Assembly (NCBI GenBank): GCA_034435435.1
Contig: DAOTXN010000144.1
Location: forward strand, 1 to 63,112
Length of the DNA: 63,112 bases
From: DAOTXN01 sp034435435
GTDB taxonomy: Bacteria; Chloroflexota; Anaerolineae; S140-20
Direction of reading: 5' to 3'
Part shown: positions 27,580-38,565 of the stretch, piece after piece
How positions within the stretch are numbered: position 1 is the stretch's first letter
Layout of the letters: the number at the start of each line of letters is the position of its first letter
Notes under the pieces: generated by a model
What the model was told of the DNA's origin: nothing
Seen by the model: only the letters and a program-made list of their open reading frames with translations
Database searches by the model: none
Translations under genes and position numbers: made by a program

Positions 27580-29449
27580 CACTTTTGCCATCAGAGAATT
27601 GCGTGCAGAGCAGGCCGTCCGGTCCATTTTGGCTGCCGATTGCGGCAGCACCTTTACTCGCGTTCTGCTGTTGGAGCAAATAGAGGCGGGGTTTTGCTTT
27701 GTGGCGCAGGCGGCGGCGCCGACCACGGCTGAACCTCCCTGGTCAGACGTAAGTATAGGGGTGCGCCACGCCATCGAGCAGATTTCCGCCACCACCGGGC
27801 GATTGCTGTTAGATGAGCATGGCTTCCTGGTTCTCCCCGAAGCGAGAGGGCAGGGGGTAGACTTGTTTGTCGTGACGGCCAGCGCCGGTCAGCCGCTAAA
27901 AGTGGTGTTGGCCGGACTGGTCAGTCAGGTGAGTCTGGCGTCGTTGGAGCGGGCGGCTGCCAGTTCCTTCGTCAGCGTGCTCGGCGTTATCGCCAAAGAT
28001 GACAGTCGCATCCTGGCGCAGCCCTCGGTTGGGGGTATCGAGATGTCCGACGAGGACAAGATAGCTTTTATCCGGCAGCACCATCCTGACGTGGTGTGCA
28101 TTGCCGGCGGAACCAACGGCGGCAGCCGCGAACCGGTGCGCAATCTGGTAGAGGCGCTGGTTCTGGCCTGCACCCTGGTAGACAGTCCACCCCAACCGAC
28201 GATTATATATGCGGGCAACACCGACCTGCGCAGCGATATTGTAGAGATGGTCGGTGAAGACGTTAGTTTAAAAGTCGTCGAAAATGTGCGACCTGCTTTG
28301 AACGCGGAGAACCTGGCGGCGGTCCGAGATGCTTTTCAAGCGGCATACATCCAGCGCAAAGTGCAACATCTACCGGGGATGAGCACGCTCATCGGCTGGA
28401 GCAGCGCCCCGGTGTTGCCTACGCCCGAGGCCCAGGAATACCTGGTCATGTACTTGGAACGGCTGTATGAGTCTGGCAAAGGTGTGTTGTGCGCCGATGT
28501 GGGCAGCGCCTCTACTACCATTGCAGCCAGCTTTCCTCCCGCGTGGGCTTTGGCAACCGGCGAGCTCCACGCCCCTCAGCCTAAAGAAGGCGGCCATCCC
28601 GATCCGCTGAGGTCGCTGCATGTTGCCACCGACGTCGGAGTAGGGTACGGCGCTCCGGCGTTGTTAGAGCGCGTGGGGGCGCCGGCCATTGCGCGCTGGT
28701 TGCCGTTCGAGCCCCATCCGGGCGAAATAGCCCAGGTGCTTCTCAACAAAGGTGTGCATCCTCACACGATTCCTTCGACACGGCGCGAGCTATTGATCGA
28801 GCAAGCTGCTGCTCGAGAGGCTCTGCGCTTGGTGATGGCGCGCGCACGACAGAGTTGGCGAACCGAGCTTCCCATAACGGCCATCGGGTCACGTCAGTGG
28901 CCGATGCCGCTGTTGGAGCCACTCATCGCTTGCGGTGGGGTTTTGTCGCAGGCGCCTCGGCCTGGGCAAACCCTCTTGATGTTACTAGATGCCGTCGAGC
29001 CGGTGGGCGTCACGACTGTGGTGCTTGACAAGTACGGTCTGGCCTCAACGCTGGGAGCGGTGGCCGTGGCGCAACCGCTGGCGGCCGTGCAAGCCCTGGA
29101 CGCGGGCGCTTTTCGCAATTTGGGCACGGTGATCGCGCCGGCGGGTCGAGCGCATCCTGGCGACGTGATTATGCGTGTCAAGATCACCTTTGAGCAAGGC
29201 GGGCAATTGGAAATTGAGGTAAAATACGGCTCCATTGAAGTGCTGCCTTTGCGCCCGGGGGAAAAGGCTAAATTGGAGATGAAGCCCAGGCGAGGGATGT
29301 GGGTGGGGCGCAGCGGGGGGAGTGTAGAGGTTCATGGCGGCGAGGTGGGTTTGGTGATAGATGCGCGCGGGCGACCGCTGCGACTCTTGACTGATCCTGG
29401 AGCTTGTCGGCAGCAGATACAACAGTGGTTATGGGACATGGGTGTTTGA
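27572..29449 (+). CDS. Glutamate mutase L (MutL)-like ASKHA protein
   Basis: A 625-residue protein of the MutL / glutamate mutase L family, which belongs to the actin/sugar-kinase/hsp70 ATPase superfamily. The first phosphate loop is LAADCGSTFTRVLLLEQ (about residues 20-36). A connecting segment VVCIAGGTNGGSREP is near 170, and a second phosphate-type loop VLCADVGSASTTIA near 310. In the classical system MutL accompanies the B12-dependent glutamate mutase MutS/MutE, but neither occurs here. Instead it lies among membrane and unknown proteins, so its role is probably different, for example a chaperone-like ATPase for the cluster's complex. GTG 27572 overlaps the previous gene. Confidence 0.75.
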   Translation: MDDTFAIRELRAEQAVRSILAADCGSTFTRVLLLEQIEAGFCFVAQAAAPTTAEPPWSDVSIGVRHAIEQISATTGRLLLDEHGFLVLPEARGQGVDLFVVTASAGQPLKVVLAGLVSQVSLASLERAAASSFVSVLGVIAKDDSRILAQPSVGGIEMSDEDKIAFIRQHHPDVVCIAGGTNGGSREPVRNLVEALVLACTLVDSPPQPTIIYAGNTDLRSDIVEMVGEDVSLKVVENVRPALNAENLAAVRDAFQAAYIQRKVQHLPGMSTLIGWSSAPVLPTPEAQEYLVMYLERLYESGKGVLCADVGSASTTIAASFPPAWALATGELHAPQPKEGGHPDPLRSLHVATDVGVGYGAPALLERVGAPAIARWLPFEPHPGEIAQVLLNKGVHPHTIPSTRRELLIEQAAAREALRLVMARARQSWRTELPITAIGSRQWPMPLLEPLIACGGVLSQAPRPGQTLLMLLDAVEPVGVTTVVLDKYGLASTLGAVAVAQPLAAVQALDAGAFRNLGTVIAPAGRAHPGDVIMRVKITFEQGGQLEIEVKYGSIEVLPLRPGEKAKLEMKPRRGMWVGRSGGSVEVHGGEVGLVIDARGRPLRLLTDPGACRQQIQQWLWDMGV

Positions 29450-29472
29450 CCCAATAAAATGGCTGTGAGCTT

Positions 29473-30543
29473 ATGATCTATTATCCACCGGTGACACGCA
29501 TCAGTCCTTTGGCGACCCTGCGACGAGAGCGCCTCTTGCCCGTCGAAGGCGAGGTGTTGGTACGAATGGGCGCGCGTGTGGACGCGACTGACGTGGTGGC
29601 CCGCGCCCAAGTACCCGAGCGCTACCATATTCTTGACATCGCCGAGGCGCTGAGAGCTTCGCCAGAGGTAGTAGACCGGTTCATTCGTGTTCGTCCTGGT
29701 CAAGCGGTCAAAGCCGGGCAGGCTATCGCCGGCCGCCGAATCAGTTTGGGACTGGTGCCTCTGGTGGCGCGTGTGCCTCAAGATAGCATTGTCGAGGCCG
29801 CCGGTGGAGGACGTGTGTTGCTCAGGTCGCTTGGCGAGCCTATCGAGGTGCGCGCTCATCTACCCGGCATCGTGAGCAACGTGATGCCAAAAGTTGGCGC
29901 GCTCATCGAGACCGTCGGCGCGTTGATTCAAGGAGTTTGGGGCAGCGGCGACGAGGCCTTTGGCGTGCTCAAGGTGCTGGTTGATGGACCGGATCAACCC
30001 TTGCGGGCCAGATCGATCGACGTAGCCAGCCACGGCGCGGTATTGGTGGGCGGTTCGACGATGGATCGGGCGGCGCTACAACAGGCGCTCGAATTGCAAG
30101 TCCGCGGTATCGTCATCGGCAGTCTGGATCCCACACTGGTTGAGATGGTAAAAGGACTGCCTTTTCCCGTCATCACGACTGAGGGCTTGGGCCAGGCGTC
30201 TATGGCGCGGCCGATCTTTCAACTTTTGAGCACCAATGATGGGCGCGAAGCAGCAATCAGCGGGCACACGCAACCCCGTTGGGGCGCTGTCCGGCCGGAA
30301 GTTATTATTCCTTTGCCGACCAAGAGCGCACCTGCGCTGCCGCCGCTCGGCGCCTCTTTGGAAGTCGGCGCTCAGGTTAGAGTGATCCGCGGCCCGGCCA
30401 TGGGAGCGGTGGGCCGGGTGCGTCATCTGCCGGCCTACCCGCTGGCTCTGGAGACCGAAGCCACTGTGTGGGGGGCAGTCGTCGCGTTAGAAAAGGGCGA
30501 TGAACAATTCGTCCCATTGTATAATCTGGAGTTGCTCGCATAG
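29473..30543 (+). CDS. Unknown protein with barrel-sandwich-like and KOW-like parts
   Basis: A 356-residue soluble protein. The N-terminal ~120 residues contain a biotinyl/lipoyl-like turn pattern (VRPGQAVKAGQAIAGR near 75-90, LPGIVSNVMPKVGALIETVGALIQG near 137-160). A middle alpha/beta stretch follows, and the end has a KOW-like strand (GAQVRVIRGPAMGAVGRVRHLP near 300-320). No catalytic motif is recognised. It starts 23 nt after the MutL-like gene. Barrel-sandwich plus KOW suggests a binding or scaffold role. I cannot name a family. Confidence 0.55.
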   Translation: MIYYPPVTRISPLATLRRERLLPVEGEVLVRMGARVDATDVVARAQVPERYHILDIAEALRASPEVVDRFIRVRPGQAVKAGQAIAGRRISLGLVPLVARVPQDSIVEAAGGGRVLLRSLGEPIEVRAHLPGIVSNVMPKVGALIETVGALIQGVWGSGDEAFGVLKVLVDGPDQPLRARSIDVASHGAVLVGGSTMDRAALQQALELQVRGIVIGSLDPTLVEMVKGLPFPVITTEGLGQASMARPIFQLLSTNDGREAAISGHTQPRWGAVRPEVIIPLPTKSAPALPPLGASLEVGAQVRVIRGPAMGAVGRVRHLPAYPLALETEATVWGAVVALEKGDEQFVPLYNLELLA

Positions 30544-30600
30544 CGTAGCCATTTTAACCGCAGCCCACCTGGGCCATGAGACCTTGTAAGGAGGAAGCCA

Positions 30601-31233
30601 ATGGAGCCTCCCTTTATGGACGAGTTTGAGGACCTGGAAGAGCTGGAGGGATTAGAGACCGAGGCGGCAGCCAATCGGCGCCAGTTTATGCTCCTGGTAT
30701 TGGGCATGGGCGGTATTTTGGGGCTGGCGCTGATCGTGCTGCTCTTTGTCATTCTCTCGCGCAACGGGGCCAAGAGCGACATCGAGTTGACCAACGATGC
30801 TGTGCTCAAGACCAACGCCGCCATCGAGCGAGCGGTCGAGGCGACCGGCACGGCCGAGGTGGTGCAGGCAACAGGGCAAGCGGTGGCTATGGCAGCGACC
30901 CAGCAAGCCCAGAGAGAACAAGACGCCACGGCCACGGCGGAAGCTATCGCGGCGGCCACCGCCACCGCCGAGGCGCAGCCGACCCCTACGCACACCCGCA
31001 CGCCTACGCCGGTGGTCGTGCCCACGGCCACGCCGACCCTGGGAGAGGGCACACCCGCCGAGCCAGGCGATGGCACGGCCGTGGCGCAGGTCACATTGAC
31101 GCGCACCCCCGTTCGCACGCAGGGGAGCTCATCCACGCCGAATACGGGTGTGGGGGGCCTAGGAGTGGTATTGGTGGCGGGAGTATTGATTGTGGTGGTG
31201 TTTGTCGCTCGCAGGTTGCGCGTGGCGACGTGA
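30601..31233 (+). CDS. Two-membrane-segment protein with Ala/Thr-Glu linker and PNTG tail
   Basis: A 210-residue protein. An acidic N-terminus is followed by a membrane helix (residues 23-47), an Ala/Thr/Glu/Gln-rich helical region (ATATAEAIAAATATAEA), then Thr/Pro-rich sequence. The end carries STPNTGVGG, a hydrophobic stretch and RRLR, the layout of a sortase-type signal (xPxTG, membrane helix, basic end), though the Leu of LPxTG is missing. It has a strong AAGGAGG site and is last in the 22776-31233 cluster. It may be a surface-exposed stalk (inference). Confidence 0.6.
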   Translation: MEPPFMDEFEDLEELEGLETEAAANRRQFMLLVLGMGGILGLALIVLLFVILSRNGAKSDIELTNDAVLKTNAAIERAVEATGTAEVVQATGQAVAMAATQQAQREQDATATAEAIAAATATAEAQPTPTHTRTPTPVVVPTATPTLGEGTPAEPGDGTAVAQVTLTRTPVRTQGSSSTPNTGVGGLGVVLVAGVLIVVVFVARRLRVAT

Positions 31234-31257
31234 GGCTCCACCGCTGAGGCGCAGAGG

Positions 31258-31280
31258 ACGCAGGGTTTTTAACCCTGCGT
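31258..31280. repeat. Short perfect hairpin after the cluster
   Basis: ACGCAGGGTT (31258-31267) and AACCCTGCGT (31271-31280) form a 10-bp stem with a TTT loop. The next bases are GGCTTGCGCTTTT, so as a terminator it would be imperfect. The flanking GAGGCGCAGAGGACGCAG resembles common Chloroflexota intergenic repeats. Confidence 0.55.
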
Positions 31281-31330
31281 GGCTTGCGCTTTTATAGCGG
31301 TCTTGGCGAATCACGCCTCGGGCGGAATCA

Positions 31331-32704
<1,374 letters not shown>

Positions 32705-32803
32705 AAAATGGACTCGAGTCTTGGTCTTGTGGGATCAATACAACAGCACGGACCGCCCGTCCCAGGGTGCAGGAGCACAGAAAAAGACCAGTGTCTCAAT
32801 CGT

Positions 32804-32830
32804 CCTCCTACGACTCAAGGAGGGCTTTTT
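32804..32830 (+). terminator. Possible intrinsic terminator
   Basis: CCTCCT (32804-32809) and AGGAGG (32818-32823) form a 6-bp stem followed by GCTTTTTG, about 100 nt after the AAA/winged-helix gene. The stem is short, so strength is uncertain. Confidence 0.5.
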
Positions 32831-32898
32831 GTTTCGGGTGTGGTGTGGGCAAAGTATTCTATCAAAGACGGGTGTCAACCTGAACTCAAGGACCGAGC

Positions 32899-35800
32899 GT
32901 GATAGATATTTTGTTAGTTGAAGACGATCCAGACCAGGCGCTGCTGACCCGGCATACCTTGATCCACCACGATCCAGGTTATCGTGTGTCGATTGTAGAA
33001 AGCGGTCAGGCCTGTCTGTCGGCCCTGTCCCGACAGGAACACGATTTGGTGTTGCTGGACTATCGGCTGCCACACACTACGGGCCTGGAGGTGTTGGGCC
33101 AGATTCGGCAAGCCGGATACATGTTGCCGATCGTTATCCTCACGGCTTTTGGTAATGAAAAGATCGCCGTGGAGGCCATGAAGGCTGGCGCTGCTGACTA
33201 TGTGATCAAACAGCCGGGTTATTTGGAGCAGCTCGCCTCTGTGGTCGAGCAAGTATTGGATCGCCATCGGCTGGAGACCGAGTTAGCTGCCAGTCAGCGA
33301 CGTTACCGCTTGTTATTCGAGTCTTCCCGCGAGGCAATTCTCATTCTGGATGACCAGGGTCGGATCACCGATCTGAATCCCAGCGCCGAGTTGTTGCTCG
33401 GTGTGTCCGGCGCTCAAGCCGTCGGTGGACGCTTTTTGGACTGGATGCAAGCGGAACAGGCGGATAATTTGTCTGCGTGGTATCAGCAATTGTACGCAGG
33501 CCAGGCAGTTTCCGACATGACCATTTCGATACTCAACCGCCAGGGCCGCCGTTTTTGGGTAGAGATCAGCTCCGGCCGTTTGGAACAGACCGACCGGGCC
33601 CATTATCAGGTTCTTTTACGCGACGTTACACAGAACCGGCGCGATCAGGCCGTTTGGGATGCGCTGAACCGGGCTGCTTTGATCGCCCACAGCGAGATGG
33701 ATCCGATGACCATCTACCAGGGAGTGGCCCATGCGCTGCTCGAGTTGGGACTCTCTTCTAGCTTGTGGTGGTTGGATGAAGAACGCCAGGCCCTGCAAGT
33801 GTGCTACACCACGTACGCCCAAGAGATACAAGACCAATTTGCGGCCAAGACAGGCCTCGACGTAGAAAATCTGTGGGTGTCTGTAGAGCAACTCACCGTC
33901 TTTGGCAACCGCGTGAAGCAGGGAGAGACGGTTTATATACCGGACAGTAGTGAGCTGGTCCGTCAGATCATCGGCGCCGCCGAACCGGCGCTGATAGATT
34001 GGATCGTGGAAGCATTTGGGGCCACGACGGCTGTCATTCTGCCGCTGACGCTGGCGGGAAAAGTAGCGGGGATGTTGTTGATCCACGGTGAACTGAGCCA
34101 GCGAGATGTACCGGTGGCGCAGGCCTTTGCGGCGCAGATCTCGTCAGCGTTGGAACACGCCCGCCTTTACAAAGACTCACAACGCCACATCCGCGAACTG
34201 GCCGCCCTCCACGAGATTAGCTTCAAGCTAGGTTCCACCCTGGAGCTCGAAGCGCTACTACAGGCCATCACTCAAGTCGCCCTGCAGCTAACCCGGGCCA
34301 ACAACTGTCACATTTACTTGGTGGAAAAGAGTGAATTTAGATTCGGTGCGGCTCTGCGTCGGGATGGGAGCAGCGAACCGGCGGTCCAACAACCCCGTAG
34401 AGAAGGATTAGTAGCTCAGGTTGCCCAGCAGGGCAGTCCTTTGTTCATTGTCGATGCCAAAACGCACCCTCTTTACCAATCTGAGGAGGCCCAGGCCTGG
34501 GGTGTAGAATCGATTGCCGGTTGTCCTTTGCTGCGCGGCGGGCAGGTGTTGGGCGTGTTCACCCTGACCTATTTGGAGCCGCACAGTTTTGATCAGGCCG
34601 AGCGCCATATTTTGAGCCTGTTGGCCGATCAGGCCGCAGTGGCCGTCGAAACGGCCCAGTTGTACAAAGATTTGCGCGTGCACAACCAAGACTTGTCTAC
34701 CCTCTATCAAGTCGCCCTGGCGGTGAGTGCGCAATTGAGCATCTCGGACGTGCTGGAAACCGCATACCAAGCCATCCATCGGACAACCGGAGCCAAATCC
34801 TTTGCTGTGGGTTTGTATGATGAAGCCACGGACGAATTGATCTTTAAGCTAATTCGAGAGGAAGGCCAAGACATATCTTTTCCCAACCTTTCTGTAAGCG
34901 ATGGTCAGGCGCTCACGGCATGGGTGGCGCGCAACCGCCAGGAATTGGTGACAAACGATATGGAAAACGCCCTCCTGCCGGCGCCGGGTATCACCGTGGG
35001 GTCGCCTGTGCGCTCGTGGATGGGCCTGCCACTCATCGCCGGCGAGCGCCTGGTGGGCGTGATGGTGCTGCAAAGCTTTCACGCCGACGCCTTTGACGAG
35101 AGCCGCTTGTTTCTGTGTCGGAACATTGCGACACAGGTCGCCATTGCGCTGGAAAAGGCGCGCTTGATCGAGGAAACTCAGCAACGCAACTGGGAATTGT
35201 CGGTGCTCAATAAGGTATCAGCGGTGGTGAGCCATTCGTTTGATCTGGAGACTCTCCTGGACAACGTATTGGGTATTATCCTGGCCGAGATGAGCTTGAG
35301 CGCGGGGTCGTTTCACCTGCTCGATGAGGTCGACAAGGTGCTCACACTCGTAAGCCACCGGAACTTTTCCTCGCAGGCGGTGCAAGAGGTGTACCGGATT
35401 GCCCCAGGAGAGGGAATGTCTGGAAAGGTTCTGTTGAGCGGCGAACCGATTGTGATCAACGACTATGGCCGGGATCCGCGCCGGTTGAGCGATGCGTTGG
35501 CCGATCACCACTGTTTTGCCACTATTCCTCTAGCATCGAAAGACGCCGTTGTCGGCGTGCTCAGCGTCTTGGACCGTCCTCCGCGCGAATTGACGGCGCG
35601 CGAAGTGAGCTTGCTGGTGGCCATCGGCCAGCAAATCGGCGTGGCAGTGGAAAGTATCACCTTGTATCGCAAAACCATCGACCGAGAGCGTCGTCTGACC
35701 CGTTTGTACGAAGCGGCGCGGTCGCTTTCGTCAGTGTTGGAGGCGCGGCAACTTTTCCAGCGTGTGCTCGAGACGGCCGTGAGCGAGTTGCCTATCGCGG

Positions 35801-37245
35801 GCGCTTTACTGTGGTTGCACAATCCGGCGACAGGGCTGCACCCACAACTCACTGTGGGCGCGTTCCCGGAGCGAGAAGGGACGGCCCTCGCGCAGGCGAT
35901 GGCTCAAATGGAGCAAGTGCTCAAGGGGAACCAAGATGTGTTGTGGGGCTACCCCAAAGAGCCTCAGCAGTGGGTGGGAGCAGACCTTGTCGGCAAGCAG
36001 GGGTATCGAGCGGCTGTGCCGCTGCGAGGTCAAGCCAGTGAAGTCGGCGTGCTAGAAGTCATCACAGCCGACGCAGAAGAGAGCCTGACAGCCAGCGACG
36101 TCGAATTCATGAGCGCCCTGGCGGACATTGCGTCTATCGCCCACGAGAATGCCCAACTATACGATGCGCTGGCCCAGTATGCCATCTCGTTGGAGGCCAA
36201 AGTCCAGGAGCGCACGGTCGAGGTCAGGCGCGAGAAGGAGCAGACCGAGGCCATTCTACACAGCGTGGCCGATGCTATTTTTGTGCTCAACAGCCAATCC
36301 AAAATCGTGTTGACCAATCCGGCAGGCGAGGTTGTGTTGGCGGCCTCTGCCGGACACTCTGCACGCTTGGCGGAATTTCTACAAGCCGTGGCCCGGCAAC
36401 CCAGCAGCGACGCACCAGGCCCGACCATAACGTTCAATGGAAAAGCCTTCCAAGCGCGTGCGGCCAAGATTCACCAAGAGGAAGAAGAGCTGGGCACAGT
36501 GGTGGTGCTACGTGATGTGACGCATTTCGAAGAAGTGAATCGCCTCAAATCGCAGTTCGTCTCGACGGTTTCGCACGAATTACGCACTCCGCTATCCAAT
36601 CTCAAGCTTTATCTTTCTCTATTACAGCGAGGCCGCGAGGAGAAGCGTGAAACCTATCAGCAAGTGATGAGGCGCGAGGTCAATCGTCTGGAAAGCCTGA
36701 TCGAGGACTTGTTGGACCTTTCGCGACTGGAATCGCGTGAGCGAAGCGTGACAAAAGAGCGATTGGATTTGCGAGATGTCATTTCTCACGTGGTGACTGT
36801 ATTGACTCCTCAGGCCGACGCCAAGGCCATCCAGCTTATGATGCGACTCTCGGAACCTCGCGGGCCGCTCTGGGTACAGGCCAACCGGGAACAAATGATC
36901 CAGTTGGTGATGAACCTCACCGCCAATGCCATCCATTATACCGAGTCGGGAGGCCAAGTGACCCTTTGTTCGGGTCAACACACTGACGCACAAGGGCAAT
37001 GGATCACGTTTGGGGTAAAAGACACCGGCGTGGGCATCTCTTCTGACGACATGCCTCAGATTTTCGACCGCTTTTTCCGCGGTCAGGTTCAACAACACAT
37101 GAGCGCCGGGACCGGGTTGGGACTGGCTATCGTCAAGGAAATCCTGGAACAGCACAACGGATGGATCACGGTCAAAAGTGAGGTGGGAGTGGGGAGTCTC
37201 TTTACAGTAGGTTTGCCGGCGGCAAAAGCAGAACGTGAGGAGTGA
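32899..37245 (+). CDS. Giant hybrid sensor kinase: REC-PAS-multiple GAF-HisKA-HATPase
   Basis: A 1448-residue cytoplasmic protein with no membrane helix. Residues 1-120 are a receiver (LVEDDPDQ acidic pocket; the phosphoacceptor Asp is in HDLVLLDYRLP; Lys is in DYVIKQPG). A PAS domain follows (130-250), then about five GAF-type domains (roughly 260-1105), a second PAS-like part, a HisKA domain with SHELRTPLSNLKLYL near 1225 and a HATPase with DTGVGIS and GTGLGLAIVKEI. It starts at GTG 32899. The N-terminal receiver places it downstream of another kinase, and its many GAF domains could integrate several ligands. A second receiver-kinase gene follows 77 nt on. Confidence 0.9.
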   Translation: MIDILLVEDDPDQALLTRHTLIHHDPGYRVSIVESGQACLSALSRQEHDLVLLDYRLPHTTGLEVLGQIRQAGYMLPIVILTAFGNEKIAVEAMKAGAADYVIKQPGYLEQLASVVEQVLDRHRLETELAASQRRYRLLFESSREAILILDDQGRITDLNPSAELLLGVSGAQAVGGRFLDWMQAEQADNLSAWYQQLYAGQAVSDMTISILNRQGRRFWVEISSGRLEQTDRAHYQVLLRDVTQNRRDQAVWDALNRAALIAHSEMDPMTIYQGVAHALLELGLSSSLWWLDEERQALQVCYTTYAQEIQDQFAAKTGLDVENLWVSVEQLTVFGNRVKQGETVYIPDSSELVRQIIGAAEPALIDWIVEAFGATTAVILPLTLAGKVAGMLLIHGELSQRDVPVAQAFAAQISSALEHARLYKDSQRHIRELAALHEISFKLGSTLELEALLQAITQVALQLTRANNCHIYLVEKSEFRFGAALRRDGSSEPAVQQPRREGLVAQVAQQGSPLFIVDAKTHPLYQSEEAQAWGVESIAGCPLLRGGQVLGVFTLTYLEPHSFDQAERHILSLLADQAAVAVETAQLYKDLRVHNQDLSTLYQVALAVSAQLSISDVLETAYQAIHRTTGAKSFAVGLYDEATDELIFKLIREEGQDISFPNLSVSDGQALTAWVARNRQELVTNDMENALLPAPGITVGSPVRSWMGLPLIAGERLVGVMVLQSFHADAFDESRLFLCRNIATQVAIALEKARLIEETQQRNWELSVLNKVSAVVSHSFDLETLLDNVLGIILAEMSLSAGSFHLLDEVDKVLTLVSHRNFSSQAVQEVYRIAPGEGMSGKVLLSGEPIVINDYGRDPRRLSDALADHHCFATIPLASKDAVVGVLSVLDRPPRELTAREVSLLVAIGQQIGVAVESITLYRKTIDRERRLTRLYEAARSLSSVLEARQLFQRVLETAVSELPIAGALLWLHNPATGLHPQLTVGAFPEREGTALAQAMAQMEQVLKGNQDVLWGYPKEPQQWVGADLVGKQGYRAAVPLRGQASEVGVLEVITADAEESLTASDVEFMSALADIASIAHENAQLYDALAQYAISLEAKVQERTVEVRREKEQTEAILHSVADAIFVLNSQSKIVLTNPAGEVVLAASAGHSARLAEFLQAVARQPSSDAPGPTITFNGKAFQARAAKIHQEEEELGTVVVLRDVTHFEEVNRLKSQFVSTVSHELRTPLSNLKLYLSLLQRGREEKRETYQQVMRREVNRLESLIEDLLDLSRLESRERSVTKERLDLRDVISHVVTVLTPQADAKAIQLMMRLSEPRGPLWVQANREQMIQLVMNLTANAIHYTESGGQVTLCSGQHTDAQGQWITFGVKDTGVGISSDDMPQIFDRFFRGQVQQHMSAGTGLGLAIVKEILEQHNGWITVKSEVGVGSLFTVGLPAAKAEREE

Positions 37246-37263
37246 AACCTGGGATAGAATTTG

Positions 37264-37310
37264 CGTTTCACACGTCACAGTTCACGTTTCACACCCCACG
37301 TTTCACGCCA
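37264..37310. repeat. CGTTTCAC direct repeats between kinase genes
   Basis: GCGTTTCACA, ACGTTTCACA and ACGTTTCACG occur in a row with CACAGTTCACG-like interruptions just before the ribosome site of the next gene. The same motif makes a palindrome at 46794-46849. Confidence 0.55.
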
Positions 37311-37322
37311 TAGGAGGATCAA

Positions 37323-38447
37323 ATGTCAGACGAGCGCATTTTAGTGGTAGAGGACAATGAGATCATGTTGAACGGCATCCGAGATATTTTGCAAATGGCC
37401 GGCTATCAAGTTCAAACAGCCATGGATGGCGAGGAAGCACTCCATCTCTTGGAATCCTACCGCCCTGATTTGATCGTTTCCGATATCATGATGCCACGTA
37501 TGGACGGCTATCAGTTCTTTTCGGCTGTGCGCGCCAACCCCAAGTGGATCGGTATCCCGTTTATTTTCCTCACCGCCAAAGACCAGCGCATAGACGTTCG
37601 GCTGGGTAAACAATTGGGAGCAGACGATTATCTCACCAAACCCTTCGAACCCGAAGATTTATTGATCGCCGTCGAGGCCAAACTCGAGCGCGCCGCTACC
37701 TTGCTGGCGGTCTCGGAAGCCGAGATGAGCCGCTTGAAACAGAACATCCTGCATACGCTCAGCCACGAATTCCGCACCCCGTTGACCTATATCCGCGGCT
37801 ATCTGGATCTTATTTTGGAGGAAGGCTCCGACCGGCTAAGCGTGGAAGAATTTCGCGGCTTTTTGCAGCGCGTTCAACGCGGCAGCGACCGTCTACGGCG
37901 CCTGGTAGATGATTTTATGTTCTTGGTGATGCTGGAGACGGGTGAAGCCTCGACGGTCTTTCATTGGGAAAAGACCTACTTTACCGGCTTGCGCTCGCTC
38001 ATCGAGATTGCTATTCATCAAAGGACCAGCGCCGCTCAACGACAAAAGACGGAACTCGTGCTCGATATCCCGGAGCCGCTGCCCGGCACCGTGTTGCACA
38101 TGGAATTCATCCGCGATGCACTGGACCGATTGATCGACAATGCAGTCAAGTTCTCGCCTGAGGAAGGCGGGCGCGTAGTGATACGAGCGACCGCCGATGA
38201 CGAATGGATTTACATCGCTGTCCAGGATAATGGAGTTGGCATCCCACCTGAACAAGTTCCTAACCTTTTCAAGCGCTTACATCAAATCAATCGCAACCTG
38301 CTGGAACAACCCGGCATTGGCGCTGGTCTGGCCATCGTCAAAGCCATCGTTGATCTGCACAAGGGCCGCATCGATGTCCAGACTCAGATCGGTCAGGGCA
38401 GTACTTTTACCATGATTCTGCCCATCGTGAAGGGTGAACCGGATTGA
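37323..38447 (+). CDS. Receiver-histidine kinase hybrid
   Basis: A 374-residue protein. An N-terminal receiver (VVEDNEIM; Asp in DLIVSDIMMPRMDG near residue 52; Lys in DDYLTKPFEPEDL) is joined directly to HisKA (HTLSHEFRTPLTYIRGYL near 140) and HATPase (LIDNAVKFSPEEGG, QDNGVGIP, GIGAGLAIVKAIV). Ribosome site AGGAGG precedes ATG 37323. With no sensor or membrane part, it should act inside a phosphorelay, plausibly with the giant hybrid just upstream. Confidence 0.9.
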   Translation: MSDERILVVEDNEIMLNGIRDILQMAGYQVQTAMDGEEALHLLESYRPDLIVSDIMMPRMDGYQFFSAVRANPKWIGIPFIFLTAKDQRIDVRLGKQLGADDYLTKPFEPEDLLIAVEAKLERAATLLAVSEAEMSRLKQNILHTLSHEFRTPLTYIRGYLDLILEEGSDRLSVEEFRGFLQRVQRGSDRLRRLVDDFMFLVMLETGEASTVFHWEKTYFTGLRSLIEIAIHQRTSAAQRQKTELVLDIPEPLPGTVLHMEFIRDALDRLIDNAVKFSPEEGGRVVIRATADDEWIYIAVQDNGVGIPPEQVPNLFKRLHQINRNLLEQPGIGAGLAIVKAIVDLHKGRIDVQTQIGQGSTFTMILPIVKGEPD

Positions 38448-38565
38448 GGGCAGGTATCGGGTGTCACAGGTGCGTCAGGTGGGTGTCAGTCGAAACCTCT
38501 AGCGCAAAGTCTCCAATTGTGCTAGTATACGAGGCGTAATCTGCCAAATCACTCAGGAGGTAAAC

